From positions 28,764-92,763 of the forward strand of contig NZ_RKME01000023.1 in assembly GCF_003797825.1 (NCBI RefSeq): DNA of 64,000 bases, read 5' to 3'. Numbering within the stretch: position 1 is the first letter of the stretch; every line of letters starts with the position of its first letter. This document shows positions 41,018 to 48,887 of the stretch, piece by piece. This DNA comes from Gordonia sp. OPL2 (GTDB taxonomy: Bacteria > Actinomycetota > Actinomycetes > Mycobacteriales > Mycobacteriaceae). Position numbers and translations under genes: made by a program. The notes under the pieces are model-generated. The model worked only from the letters and a program-made list of their open reading frames with translations. It was not told where the DNA came from and did no database searches.

Positions 41018-41238
41018 CGGCGCTCGGTCGAGTCGCGCGCGATGGACCGGGTGTCGTCGCGTTCGGCTCGATCGTCCCGATCGACCCGCTCGGGCTCGTT
41101 GAGTTCCGCGACCTCGGACTTGAAGACCCGCAGCGAGCGGCCGATCCCGCGGGCCGCGTCGGGCAGGCGTTGCGCGCCGAACAGGATCACGAAAACCAGT
41201 GCGACGATGACGATGTGCCAGGGTTGAAGGGCTCCCAT
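41014..41238 (-). CDS. tatA: TatA/E-type twin-arginine translocase subunit
   Basis: 74 residues from ATG 41238. One N-terminal membrane helix (LQPWHIVIVALVFVILFGAQRLPDAARGIGRSLRVFKSEV) with the conserved FG-x-LP hinge and amphipathic helix, then a charged tail rich in Asp/Arg. TatA oligomers form the variable pore through which folded proteins cross the membrane after TatBC recognition. Here it is not with tatC but 4 bases after a secreted cutinase-family gene, and in the same operon as a Tat-signal haem enzyme. It is therefore likely an additional TatA serving that cargo. The housekeeping copy should be elsewhere. Confidence 0.88.
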   Translation of the reverse strand: MGALQPWHIVIVALVFVILFGAQRLPDAARGIGRSLRVFKSEVAELNEPERVDRDDRAERDDTRSIARDSTERR

Positions 41239-41242
41239 GGTG

Positions 41243-42208
41243 TCACTCCTTGTCAGAGGGTTGGCGTGTGGCTGATGACGGGGCGGCCGGTGACGGAACG
41301 GATGACGGTGGGGCAGAGGCGAGTCGGGCGAGGAACTCGTGTGCCCACCGGACCGCCGTGATGCCGGGCCGGACCTCGAAGTCCCCGTAATCGGTGTGGG
41401 CCCCGGATTGGATGAACCGATTGAAGACGATGATCTGTTGTCGGGCGCGTTGATTGCTGACCTCACGTCCGACCGCGCCGATGCCTCCCTGCGTGAGCAT
41501 CTCGTCGAGGATGGCGCCGGCCTCGGCCTGGTACTGGTTCATCTGACTGGGCGTCGGATCGCTGGTCTCGGCGAGATACCCGACGATGCGTGTCACGTAT
41601 GACTCGCGAGGAGTGTTGCAGTACAGGTCTTTCGGCGCACAGATGGTGTAGGTGCGAGCACTGAGCCGGCCCATGCCGGTCAGCCGCGGGCCGCCGCTGC
41701 CCTGTCCGGTGACCGAAGGACCGATGAGGGTGTCCCGCCGGGAACGTCGTGGGTCGGAGATCAGTACGACCCCGGCGACCTGATCGGGTCGGATCGCCGC
41801 ACGGCCGGTGCCGATCTCGGCCGCGACGTCCCCGGCCGCGTCGGCGCCCTGGCTGTATCCGGTGAACGCGACCTTGGTGTGGGGACACCTGCGCAGCATC
41901 ATCGTCGCCAGACCGGTGGCGTTGGCCACCGCTTGGGCCTTGGACCGACCGTAGATCGCCTTCTCCCAGGGGAATGCGGTGGCGTCGTATCCCACATACG
42001 TCGACCGGCTGCGAGGTCCCAGACCATCGGTGACCTCGCGGAGGATGCCGGGTTCGGCGATGTCGGCCCACGTGCCCGGGATCGCCAGGACGTACAGGTC
42101 GGGACAGGGTTGACGAAGTGTCGGCAGGGGCGCTGCCGCCGCGGTGGACGGGACGGAGAGTCCCACCACCGCGACGACGAGCGCCACGAGCCACGTGCGC
42201 ATGGACAT
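41243..42208 (-). CDS. Secreted cutinase-family (alpha/beta) hydrolase
   Basis: 321 residues; ATG at 42208 with another at 42202. Sec-type signal peptide (TWLVALVVAVVGLSVPSTAAAAP) cut near residue 27. Cutinase fold with nucleophile Ser in FTGYSQGADAAG, acid Asp in CAPKDLYC flanked by the conserved Cys pair, and His in QSGAHTDYGDF. In mycolic-acid bacteria such proteins are often esterases or lipases at the cell surface, and some have phospholipase or thioesterase activity. A Pro/Ser-rich tail of about 30 residues ends it. It is between lcp and tatA in one operon, so it may help with wax, lipid or polymer-surface breakdown in latex or rubber. Confidence 0.87.
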   Translation of the reverse strand: MSMRTWLVALVVAVVGLSVPSTAAAAPLPTLRQPCPDLYVLAIPGTWADIAEPGILREVTDGLGPRSRSTYVGYDATAFPWEKAIYGRSKAQAVANATGLATMMLRRCPHTKVAFTGYSQGADAAGDVAAEIGTGRAAIRPDQVAGVVLISDPRRSRRDTLIGPSVTGQGSGGPRLTGMGRLSARTYTICAPKDLYCNTPRESYVTRIVGYLAETSDPTPSQMNQYQAEAGAILDEMLTQGGIGAVGREVSNQRARQQIIVFNRFIQSGAHTDYGDFEVRPGITAVRWAHEFLARLASAPPSSVPSPAAPSSATRQPSDKE

Positions 42209-42238
42209 GGATCGCCCGTTCGTGCGCGTGCCGCGGAA

Positions 42239-43462
42239 TCAGTTGTAGTGCGGGTTGTTCAGCACCGGGATCTCGATGTTGATCGGCATCCGCAGTTCGG
42301 ACATGTAGAAGAGGACGAACTGGCGTAGGAACTCGTCGAACAGCCAGTACGCCTCCTTGGGCATGCCGACGTTGAGCAGTCCCTCCCGCACGAGGACGTA
42401 CGGGCCCCAAGCGGTCTCGAGCAGCGGACTCCACACGGGTTCGCGCGGGATCGCGTACCAGTCGGCGACCTTGTCGCCCAACATGAATCGGGTGAGCGCG
42501 CCGAGGACACCGCGCGACAGCAGACTCAGGTCGAGGTTCATGCCCAGGTCGAGCAGGACGTCGGCGAGCTTCTTGCCCTCGGGTGTCGGTGCGAGGATCG
42601 GATCGAGCACCTGTTTCGCCTGAGAGTCGGCCTGATTCCACGAGGCGGGGATGTACTGGTCCTCCACGCCGAGCATGGCGGCGCTGACCTGCCACGAATG
42701 CAGAAAGCCCGCCGATTCGTCGGCAGCGATCGGCACGTTCCACTTGTCGAGCATCCGCATCACGGTGGTCGGCAGGCTGTGCCAGGTGACCATGATGTCG
42801 GCCTGGCTGATCGGCTTCTTCTCCGGCGCGGAATGCACCCACCACGGCGACTGCGGGAGGAGGTGACGCACGGCCGCATGCGCCAAACGCGTCTTCACGC
42901 AGGTGACGACCATCTCGCCGTCGGGGCGGTACGCGTTCAGCGAGCCGATGTCGTAGCCGAGTTTCGCGGTCTTGGTGATGCGGTCCTTCATGTCCGCACC
43001 GCCCTTGGAGTAATAGACCGCGCGGGCCTCCTTGGGGATGACCGTGCTCATCATGCCGCTCGCGAACCCGTAGAGCACACCGAGGTAGGTGCCGCGTTTC
43101 TGGTTGAAGCGCACCGCCGTCTCGAGTTTGCCGCGATCCGTCCACGCCGGCAGTTGCCGGGCATGTTCCATGAAGTCCCGCAGGTCATTGGGCAAACCGG
43201 CCGGCAGCGGTTGCCCGTTCTTCGTCCAGGAACGCAGGATGCGGTTGACCTTCGGGACCTCACCCCGGTCCAGAAGCGCCGCCACGACCGGATCGGCATC
43301 CACGTCCCAGACACCCCTCGGGTCTGCGCCGCTGCCGGTCCCCGGTACCGAACCCGCTGGTGACCATGTCCACGGTGTTGACGGCGCGACCGCTGCGATC
43401 GCTCCCGCCGCCCCTACCGTGCCCCCGACCTTCAACAGATTTCGCCTGCTCAGATTCTCCAT
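42239..43462 (-). CDS. lcp: Latex clearing protein: Tat-exported haem b rubber oxygenase (Lcp)
   Basis: 407 residues from ATG 43462, exactly the family length. Tat signal: MENLSRRNLLK with twin Arg at 6-7, hydrophobic stretch and Ala-rich region. The body is DUF2236. The residues essential in Streptomyces K30 Lcp are all present at the right spacing, shifted by three: Glu145 (IPKEARAV), Arg161, Lys164 and Thr165 (DRITKTAKLGYD), and haem-ligand His195 (TRLAHAAVRH). The enzyme cleaves poly(cis-1,4-isoprene) outside the cell to keto-aldehyde oligomers using O2. No oxiAB genes follow; instead cutinase, tatA and globin genes do. A TetR gene is divergent, as known for LcpR. Confidence 0.93.
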   Translation of the reverse strand: MENLSRRNLLKVGGTVGAAGAIAAVAPSTPWTWSPAGSVPGTGSGADPRGVWDVDADPVVAALLDRGEVPKVNRILRSWTKNGQPLPAGLPNDLRDFMEHARQLPAWTDRGKLETAVRFNQKRGTYLGVLYGFASGMMSTVIPKEARAVYYSKGGADMKDRITKTAKLGYDIGSLNAYRPDGEMVVTCVKTRLAHAAVRHLLPQSPWWVHSAPEKKPISQADIMVTWHSLPTTVMRMLDKWNVPIAADESAGFLHSWQVSAAMLGVEDQYIPASWNQADSQAKQVLDPILAPTPEGKKLADVLLDLGMNLDLSLLSRGVLGALTRFMLGDKVADWYAIPREPVWSPLLETAWGPYVLVREGLLNVGMPKEAYWLFDEFLRQFVLFYMSELRMPINIEIPVLNNPHYN

Positions 43463-43515
43463 CTCACTTCTCCCGTCTATCGCCACCCGACTCGATGACG
43501 CGATGAAACAAAAGC

Positions 43516-43530
43516 TGTATCGCTGTTACA
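43516..43530. promoter_or_regulatory. Imperfect palindrome in the lcp/tetR intergenic region
   Basis: TGTATCGCTGTTACA is a near-palindrome with TGTA/TACA ends (5 of 7 arm bases match). It overlaps a plausible lcp promoter on the - strand: -35 TTCAGA at 43556-43551, 18-base spacer, -10 TATGTA at 43532-43527. A TetR protein bound here would block lcp. The region is also the most AT-rich of the intergenic space. Confidence 0.5.
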
Positions 43531-43639
43531 TAGGTCTAGCACGTAGTGATTCTGAACACACGCGTTTTCTGATGATTGATCGGCGGCGCGGTATGCTTCG
43601 CGCACGAACGGCCGGGGAATCGAACGGCGAGGGGATCGA

Positions 43640-44395
43640 GTGGAATCAGGTCATGCCGCCACGGCGCCGGGAGCGGAGCGAGCGGGCCGATCGATGCCGG
43701 CGCCGGGAGCGGAGCGAGCGGGCGCGACTGACGCGGCATCCTCGCTGCCGTCACGATCATTGCTCGAACGCGCGTACGTCGCCGTCATCGGAGGCGACGT
43801 GACCGAGCCGGACGACGATCCGACGAGGACCAAACTGCTCGATGCCGCATTCGACCAGTTCTGCCGCATGGGCATCCAGCGGTCTTCGATGGAAGAGGTC
43901 GCGCGACGCGCGGGGTTGTCGCGGATCACGATCTACCGCAAGTTCGCCACGAAGGACGACCTCGTCGAACAGGTCATCTTGCGCGAGTTCCGTCGTTACT
44001 TTCTTCGGTTCCTCGCCGACATCAGGAACGCCGACACCGCAGCCGAGCGGGTGGTGTTCGGATTCGTCAGCTCGCTACGGTCGATCCTCGGCAACCCGCT
44101 CATCGGCGGTCTGATCGAGACCGAACCATCCCTGCTCGCAGGTTCGATCGGTGCCGACGACGGCCGGATGCTCGTCGCGGTACGACAGTTCGTCGCCGAG
44201 CAACTCCGGAGTGAGCAGCGGGCAGGCAACATCGCCGCCGAACTCGACACGGAGCTGACCGCCGAGGTGATGGTCCGGATCTCGAACTCCTTTCTCACCG
44301 TTCCCAGTCAGTTGATCGACGTGCATGACGACGATCAGCTCGCTGCTGTCGCCCGGCAGTATCTCGTGCCCATGCTGGAGCCGCACCTGTCGTGA
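43640..44395 (+). CDS. TetR family regulator, probably LcpR-like repressor of lcp
   Basis: 251 residues, GTG start at 43640 with a good ribosome binding site (GAGGGG, 5 bases upstream). HTH: TKLLDAAFDQFCRMGIQRSSMEEVARRAGLSRITIYRKFATKDDLVEQVI (about 55-105), then a TetR C-terminal ligand-binding domain. Adjacent divergent TetR genes regulate lcp in Gordonia polyisoprenivorans, which supports the role. The first 28 residues are unusual: APGAERAG occurs twice, encoded by two copies of an intergenic-type DNA repeat. They may be a recent extension of the N-terminus. Co-transcribed with the next gene through a GTGA overlap. Confidence 0.85.
   Translation: MESGHAATAPGAERAGRSMPAPGAERAGATDAASSLPSRSLLERAYVAVIGGDVTEPDDDPTRTKLLDAAFDQFCRMGIQRSSMEEVARRAGLSRITIYRKFATKDDLVEQVILREFRRYFLRFLADIRNADTAAERVVFGFVSSLRSILGNPLIGGLIETEPSLLAGSIGADDGRMLVAVRQFVAEQLRSEQRAGNIAAELDTELTAEVMVRISNSFLTVPSQLIDVHDDDQLAAVARQYLVPMLEPHLS
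43664..43723 (+). repeat. Duplicated GCGCCGGGAGCGGAGCGAG element within the tetR 5' codons
   Basis: GGCGCCGGGAGCGGAGCGAG followed by CGGGC occurs at 43664-43688 and again at 43699-43723. It lies inside the coding frame of the TetR gene and encodes APGAERAG each time. The sequence has the look of the GC-rich intergenic repeats common in Gordonia-type genomes, so the repeats appear to have been absorbed into the gene. Confidence 0.7.
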
Positions 44396-45171
44396 GTCGT
44401 CGCGACCACGTCGAGTCAGGGGAAGTCGTGATCACACGCACGAGGTCGGTCGTTGTCGCTGCAGTGCTTGTGGTCGTCGGAATCATTTGTGGTGCTGCAC
44501 CTTCCGCTGATGCTGCGCCATGGGGAACCGTCGCGGTGACCGCCGACGTCGCGGACTGCCGCGGTGAGCAGGGCGCGCTCGAGAACGTGTCCTGCGCGGT
44601 CGCGCTCACCCACGAGTGGCTTCGGCACACCGGTCGCTCCTCGGTGGTGCGCGAGACGGTGCGGGTCTCGAATCCGGCGGCCGGAGTGTCGTGGAATCCT
44701 CGCAACAGTGATGTGTGCGTGTATGCCGAACTCGGGACGCTGCTGGCTCTGGGGCTGCACCACTGCAACGCGGTCACCTTCTACAACCCGACCTCGGATG
44801 CGGAGTTGATCCGTACGCGTAGTCGGGCGGTGACGACCTTCGCCCACGAGTCGAGCCACGGGGTGCAGGAGTCCGCGGGACTGAAACCGGTGTCGGCGAC
44901 GATCGCGGCGCTGGCCGTCGGGCGCACCGCGGAGATCCGGACGATGGAACTCGCGAGCGACTGCTGGTCGGGGGCCGCGTGGACGTGGCTTGTCGGACAG
45001 GGTCACCTGACCGCTGCGGATCGCGCCGAGGCCGTCGCGTTCATGTACGCCCTGCCCGCTGATCGGCCGACGCACGGGAGCGGCCAGGAGCGCGGCAGGG
45101 CGTTCGAACGTGGCATCGTCGACGGTGTTGCCGCGTGCAATCACATACTGGGACGGCCGGTCTATACGTGA
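44392..45171 (+). CDS. Secreted neutral zinc metallopeptidase (YpfJ-like)
   Basis: 259 residues from GTG 44392, which overlaps the TetR stop; a GTG at 44428 that starts directly at the signal peptide (ITRTRSVVVAAVLVVVGIICGAAPSADAAP) is an alternative. The zinc site is VTTFAHESSHGVQES (HExxH), and the downstream metal ligand region is RTMELASDCWSGAAWTWL (E-L-x-x-D-C), as in the putative neutral zinc metallopeptidase family. It acts outside the cell after signal peptide removal. Extra Cys residues (ADCRGE, NVSCAV, DVCVYAEL, HHCNAV) could form disulfides. Target unknown; the shared transcript with the lcp regulator is noteworthy. Confidence 0.78.
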   Translation: MSRRDHVESGEVVITRTRSVVVAAVLVVVGIICGAAPSADAAPWGTVAVTADVADCRGEQGALENVSCAVALTHEWLRHTGRSSVVRETVRVSNPAAGVSWNPRNSDVCVYAELGTLLALGLHHCNAVTFYNPTSDAELIRTRSRAVTTFAHESSHGVQESAGLKPVSATIAALAVGRTAEIRTMELASDCWSGAAWTWLVGQGHLTAADRAEAVAFMYALPADRPTHGSGQERGRAFERGIVDGVAACNHILGRPVYT

Positions 45172-45197
45172 CCGGCACACATTCGAGGGGATGACCG

Positions 45198-45674
45198 ATG
45201 ACCACCGCCTACGACTTCACCGCCGACGACATCGACGGCACACCGGTTCAGCTGTCGGAGTACGCGGGTCTTCCGCTGCTCATCGTCAACACCGCGTCGA
45301 AGTGCGGGTTCACCCCGCAGTACCAGGGCCTCGAAGCGCTCTACCGGGACCACTCGGAGCAGGGGCTGCGTGTCCTCGGGTTCCCGTGTGATCAGTTCGC
45401 CCATCAGGAACCGGGTGACGCCGACGAGATCAAGAACTTCTGCTCGCTCACCTACGACGTCACCTTCCCGATGTTCGCGAAGATCGACGTCAACGGGCCC
45501 GACGCACATCCGTTGTTCGCCTGGCTGCGCTCGGAGAAGAGTGGTGTGCTCGGCGGACGGATCAAGTGGAATTTCACCAAGTTCCTCGTCGGTCGAGACG
45601 GCCAGGTCGTCGAGCGTTTCGCGCCGACGACGAAGCCGGAGAAGATGACCGGGGCCATCGCCAAGGTGTTGTAG
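45198..45674 (+). CDS. Thioredoxin-type glutathione peroxidase
   Basis: 158 residues. Peroxidatic Cys36 in NTASKCGFTPQY (Cys instead of selenocysteine), Gln66 in GFPCDQFAHQEP, Trp124-Asn125 in IKWNFTKFL completing the catalytic tetrad, and a resolving Cys82 in NFCSLTYDVTFPMF. The resolving Cys marks thioredoxin- or mycoredoxin-dependent enzymes, as expected for an actinobacterium lacking glutathione. It reduces lipid and hydrogen peroxides in the cytosol. It starts 26 bases after the zinc peptidase gene and converges with the ROK gene. Confidence 0.92.
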   Translation: MTTAYDFTADDIDGTPVQLSEYAGLPLLIVNTASKCGFTPQYQGLEALYRDHSEQGLRVLGFPCDQFAHQEPGDADEIKNFCSLTYDVTFPMFAKIDVNGPDAHPLFAWLRSEKSGVLGGRIKWNFTKFLVGRDGQVVERFAPTTKPEKMTGAIAKVL

Positions 45675-45691
45675 ACCGCCGAGCCGGTGGG

Positions 45692-46885
45692 CTATGGCCT
45701 GCGGTCCGCCCACTCGGCGATGGCGTCGACGGTGGTGATGTGGTCGACGCCGCGCAGCGCTGCGCCGTGCAGCGGGCCGTCGTCGCCGTGGATGCCGTCG
45801 ACGATCTCGGGTGGCAGGTGCTTGCGGAACGACATGAGACCTCCGCGGTAGGCGGTGTCGAAGTGTTCGGGCGCCGCGGCCCGTAGCGGCACCGCGAGGC
45901 CGCCGAGGGTGACCATGTCGGGGTCGTGGATGTTGACCAGTCCCGCGATGCCGCGGCCGAGCGAGCTGCCGACCCGGTCGAAGGCTTTCTGGGTTGCGGG
46001 ATCGTCATCCGTGCGCCGCGTGTCGAGGAGTTCGTAGGTGTAGCGCAGCGGGTTGTCCGGTGGCGGATCGCCGCGATGTCTCGCGAGGGCGCGTCCGTCG
46101 ACGGTGAGATCCCAACAGCCATGTGCGCCACAGGGACACAGTTGCGTGGGATCGCCGAAGGGCACGTGCCCGTACTCGCCGGCACCGCCATGGGCGCCGA
46201 TCACCGGTACGCCCTCGACGACGAGTGCGCCACCGAGGCCGACGGCGATGATGAGGTGCAGCGCCGTGCCGACGCCGCGGGCGGAACCGGTGCGGGCCTC
46301 GGCCAGCCCGGCCAGCGTCGCGTCGTTGCCGACCAGTACCGGCGGGGCCGTGGGCGACTCGTGGGCGACCAGAGCGGACAGATCGACGTCATGCCAGTCG
46401 AGCGGCGTGAACTGGACCAGGCGGTCATCGCGGACCGCGCCGGCGACCGAGACGGACACGGCTCGAATCCGGTCACCCTCGCGCCGGCGGATGTCGTCGA
46501 CGACACCGGAGATCTCGGCGAGGACGGGACCCGGCCGAGAACTCAGACGCGAGCCGACCTGCTCGACGTGGGGCTCGGCGTCGATGGCGGCGGTCGCCAC
46601 GCGCCATCCGGTCAGACTCAGTTCGACGGCGATGACCAGCGGGCCGGCCGGATGGGCGTGCAGGACGGTCGTCGGGCGGCCGCGACCCTGGGCGGGGGCG
46701 GGACTCTCGTCGAGCAGGTCGACGCGCCGCATGCGAGCCAGCAGTTCGGTCGCGGCGCCGCTGCGGATTCCCAAATCCTGCGCCGCTGAGGCTCGGGTGA
46801 CGCCGGGGTGCGCGCGCACGATCTCGATCAGACGTGCCGCCGTCAACCAACGTCCGGCACTCGGACCGGTGGACGGGATGGACAC
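45692..46885 (-). CDS. ROK family transcriptional regulator
   Basis: 397 residues from the GTG at 46885; the frame is open far upstream across the divergent MFS gene, which is not credible. An N-terminal winged HTH (ARLIEIVRAHPGVTRASAAQDLGIRSGAATELLARMRRVDLLDE) is joined to a ROK kinase-like domain. Features are GNDATLAGLAEA, GVGTALHLIIAVGLGGALVVEGVPVIGAHGGAGEYGHVPF and the zinc site CPCGAHGCWD. ROK repressors sense sugars or sugar phosphates. It is divergent from an MFS exporter of the sugar-efflux type, its probable target. Confidence 0.87.
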   Translation of the reverse strand: MSIPSTGPSAGRWLTAARLIEIVRAHPGVTRASAAQDLGIRSGAATELLARMRRVDLLDESPAPAQGRGRPTTVLHAHPAGPLVIAVELSLTGWRVATAAIDAEPHVEQVGSRLSSRPGPVLAEISGVVDDIRRREGDRIRAVSVSVAGAVRDDRLVQFTPLDWHDVDLSALVAHESPTAPPVLVGNDATLAGLAEARTGSARGVGTALHLIIAVGLGGALVVEGVPVIGAHGGAGEYGHVPFGDPTQLCPCGAHGCWDLTVDGRALARHRGDPPPDNPLRYTYELLDTRRTDDDPATQKAFDRVGSSLGRGIAGLVNIHDPDMVTLGGLAVPLRAAAPEHFDTAYRGGLMSFRKHLPPEIVDGIHGDDGPLHGAALRGVDHITTVDAIAEWADRRP

Positions 46886-46918
46886 CAGGTCATTTTTGCA
46901 TTTCCAATAAACTCGGCT

Positions 46919-46934
46919 CACGAGTATATTCGTG
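46919..46934 (+). promoter_or_regulatory. Palindrome overlapping the -10 region of the MFS gene
   Basis: CACGA-gtatat-TCGTG contains the -10-like TATATT (46925-46930), which ends 6 bases before the ATG at 46937. There is no ribosome binding site, so the MFS mRNA is probably leaderless. A regulator on this dyad, plausibly the divergent ROK protein, would cover the promoter. Weak -35 candidate TTCCAA at 46902-46907 (17-base spacer). Confidence 0.55.
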
Positions 46935-46936
46935 TG

Positions 46937-48121
46937 ATGCTCACGACCAGCACCGATGTCACCGATACCCGGCAGGGGGTTCGGCAGAGCGCTCCTGCGC
47001 TCCTCACCTTGGCGATTGCCGGCTTCCTCGCGGTGACCACGGAGATGCTTCCGGTCGGTCTGCTCCCCGCCATCGGGGATGCGTTCGGCGTGGCGGACTC
47101 GGTCACCGGGCTGCTCATCACGGTCTTCGCCGTGATGGTCGCCGTGTTCGCGGTGCCGCTGACCATCGCCACCAAGCGGATCGCGCGCAAGCGGCTGATT
47201 CTCGTCACCGTGGTCGGCTACCTGATCAGCAATCTCATGATCGCCGCCGCCCCGGGTTTCGCGATCGTCGCCGCCGGACGCGTGGTCGGCGGCCTGTCGC
47301 ATGCATTGTTCTTCTCGGTGTGTATCGGCTACGTCCCGCGACTGGTCGAGCACGGACAGGTCGGCCGCGGTCTCGCCGTCGTCGCCGGCGGCACCACCGC
47401 GGGCTTCGTGCTGGGTGTACCGCTCTCGACGGCCCTGGGGTCGGCGATCGGATGGCGTAACGCATTCGCGGTGCTCGCCGGTGTCGCGGTGGTGGCGCTC
47501 GTGCTGATCGCCCGGTTCCTTCCGGCGGTCAGCGGAGCCCCGGCCGGCCGACGGATCGACAAGGGCAGCGCACGCGCCGATCTCGGCGTCGTCGTCGCGT
47601 CGAACACGCTGACGTTCATCGGTCAGTACACCATGTACACCTACATCAGCGTCGTGCTGTTGACCGCTGGAGCACAGGAGTCCTGGATCGGCCCGTTGTT
47701 GCTGTTGTGTGGCCTGTGCGGCCTGGTCGGTCTGGCCTGCGTGGGCAGGACCATCGATCGTCGTCCGCGGACAACGGTTCTCACGGTTCTCGCGCTCCTG
47801 GCCGCCACGATCCTGGCCGTGGGGTTGTCCCACGAGTGGCTGATCGTGCTGGTGGTCGCCGTCGCGTTGTGGAACGGACTGTTCGGCGGGGTGCCGTCGA
47901 TCTATCAGTCCGCGGCGGTGCGTGCACTGACCGACGCCCCCGAGGTCGCCGGCGCCTGGATCAACTCGACCTCCAATGCCGGGATCGCACTGGGAGCGCT
48001 GCTCGGCGGAGCGTTGCTTCCGGCCGGTTCTGCGACGCTGTATCTGGCGTGTGTCGGATCGGCATTCGTGGTGGCGGGACTGGTGGTCGCGGTCCTCGGC
48101 AGGCGGGCGTTCCCGGGTTGA
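46937..48121 (+). CDS. MFS transporter (DHA1, sugar-efflux/AraJ-like)
   Basis: 394 residues from ATG 46937, twelve predicted helices. The N-terminal FLAVTTEMLPVGLLPAIGDAFGVADSVTGLLITVFA is typical of the AraJ/SotB-like DHA1 exporters (TE-x-x-P-x-GLLP). Motif A-like region ATKRIARKRLILVTVVGYL, and C-terminal SIYQSAAVRALTDAPEVAGAWINSTSNAGIALGALLGG. It should export sugars or drugs using the proton gradient. Controlled from a divergent, apparently leaderless promoter next to a ROK-family regulator. A strong terminator hairpin follows. Confidence 0.87.
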   Translation: MLTTSTDVTDTRQGVRQSAPALLTLAIAGFLAVTTEMLPVGLLPAIGDAFGVADSVTGLLITVFAVMVAVFAVPLTIATKRIARKRLILVTVVGYLISNLMIAAAPGFAIVAAGRVVGGLSHALFFSVCIGYVPRLVEHGQVGRGLAVVAGGTTAGFVLGVPLSTALGSAIGWRNAFAVLAGVAVVALVLIARFLPAVSGAPAGRRIDKGSARADLGVVVASNTLTFIGQYTMYTYISVVLLTAGAQESWIGPLLLLCGLCGLVGLACVGRTIDRRPRTTVLTVLALLAATILAVGLSHEWLIVLVVAVALWNGLFGGVPSIYQSAAVRALTDAPEVAGAWINSTSNAGIALGALLGGALLPAGSATLYLACVGSAFVVAGLVVAVLGRRAFPG

Positions 48122-48154
48122 GCGTCCCGGGCCGGCGGACGACCGGAGACGAAT

Positions 48155-48187
48155 CGGCACCCGGCAGATCGTGTCTGCCGGGTGCCG
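48155..48187. terminator. Strong bidirectional terminator between MFS and porin genes
   Basis: CGGCACCCGGCAGA (48155-48168) pairs perfectly with TCTGCCGGGTGCCG (48174-48187) over a 5-base loop. With 14-base arms between two convergent stops (48121 and 48219) it is the clearest terminator in the window. Confidence 0.85.
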
Positions 48188-48218
48188 CTGTCGTCGTGTG
48201 CGACGGAATCGCTCGGGA

Positions 48219-48887
48219 TCAGCCCAGGCTGAACGGTTTTCCGTAGAGGAAGATGACGCCGCTGACGGCATCGGTCTTGACGGTCACCTTGATCTTGGCC
48301 TTGGCCGAGGCATAGCCGGCGCAGCCGTCGAGGCCGAACTTCTCCTGGCTGTAGGCGAAGCCGCCGGTGGAGCCCTTGAACTTGTAGCCGGAGACCTTGT
48401 AGTTCTTGTAGGCGGTGTCATCGCCCGAGGTGGTGCTGATCACCGGGACATAGGTGGACTGGCCGGGTCCGAGGGTGAAGCCCGCACCACCCTTGGCGGA
48501 CGGCGTCGCTGTCGCGCCACCGCTCTCGCCCGGAGCGACCGAGACGCCCGCACCGCCGTTGGCGCCGGCGCCGAAGTTCACCTGGCAGCCGACGAGGTAG
48601 CCCGCCGCGATCCCGCCACCCTGGGCCTTGCCGCCGACGGTGACCTTGACCTTGCCCGACAGCCACGCCTCACGGCTGGTGGCGACGTTGGTGACGGCCT
48701 TCTGGACGTTGACGTGTTCGTCGAAAAGACGGACGGTCACCGGGGTGCCGTCGACGAGGGTCTTGGACAGGTAACCGCCGGGCAGCGGGCCGGCAGCGGC
48801 GCCACCGGCGCCGAGGCTGCTCAGGCCCACCACAACGGCACCGGCCAGACCCAGGCCGGCGGCCACACGCGAGTTGATCGTCTTCAT
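48219..48887 (-). CDS. MspA family porin (second of tandem pair)
   Basis: 222 residues. Signal peptide at 1 to about 32 (VAAGLGLAGAVVVGLSSLGAGGAAA). The mature part has the MspA pattern: VDGTPVTVRLFDEHVNVQKAVTNVATSREAWLSGKVKVTV, YLVGCQVNFG, and the C-terminal LDGCAGYASAKAKIKVTVKTDAVSGVIFLYGKPFSLG. Octameric MspA-type channels sit in the mycolic-acid outer membrane and let small hydrophilic solutes through. The two Cys (GCQV, DGCAG) are conserved in both genes here. Its ATG overlaps the stop of the upstream porin gene, so both are co-translated and may form mixed channels. Confidence 0.88.
   Translation of the reverse strand: MKTINSRVAAGLGLAGAVVVGLSSLGAGGAAAGPLPGGYLSKTLVDGTPVTVRLFDEHVNVQKAVTNVATSREAWLSGKVKVTVGGKAQGGGIAAGYLVGCQVNFGAGANGGAGVSVAPGESGGATATPSAKGGAGFTLGPGQSTYVPVISTTSGDDTAYKNYKVSGYKFKGSTGGFAYSQEKFGLDGCAGYASAKAKIKVTVKTDAVSGVIFLYGKPFSLG

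Noticed and set aside
45692..48271. A very long - strand reading frame (about 859 codons) spanning the MFS gene
   Set aside because: Only the part up to 46885 has ROK-regulator character. The rest is antisense to a clear MFS transporter, a common artefact of high GC content.
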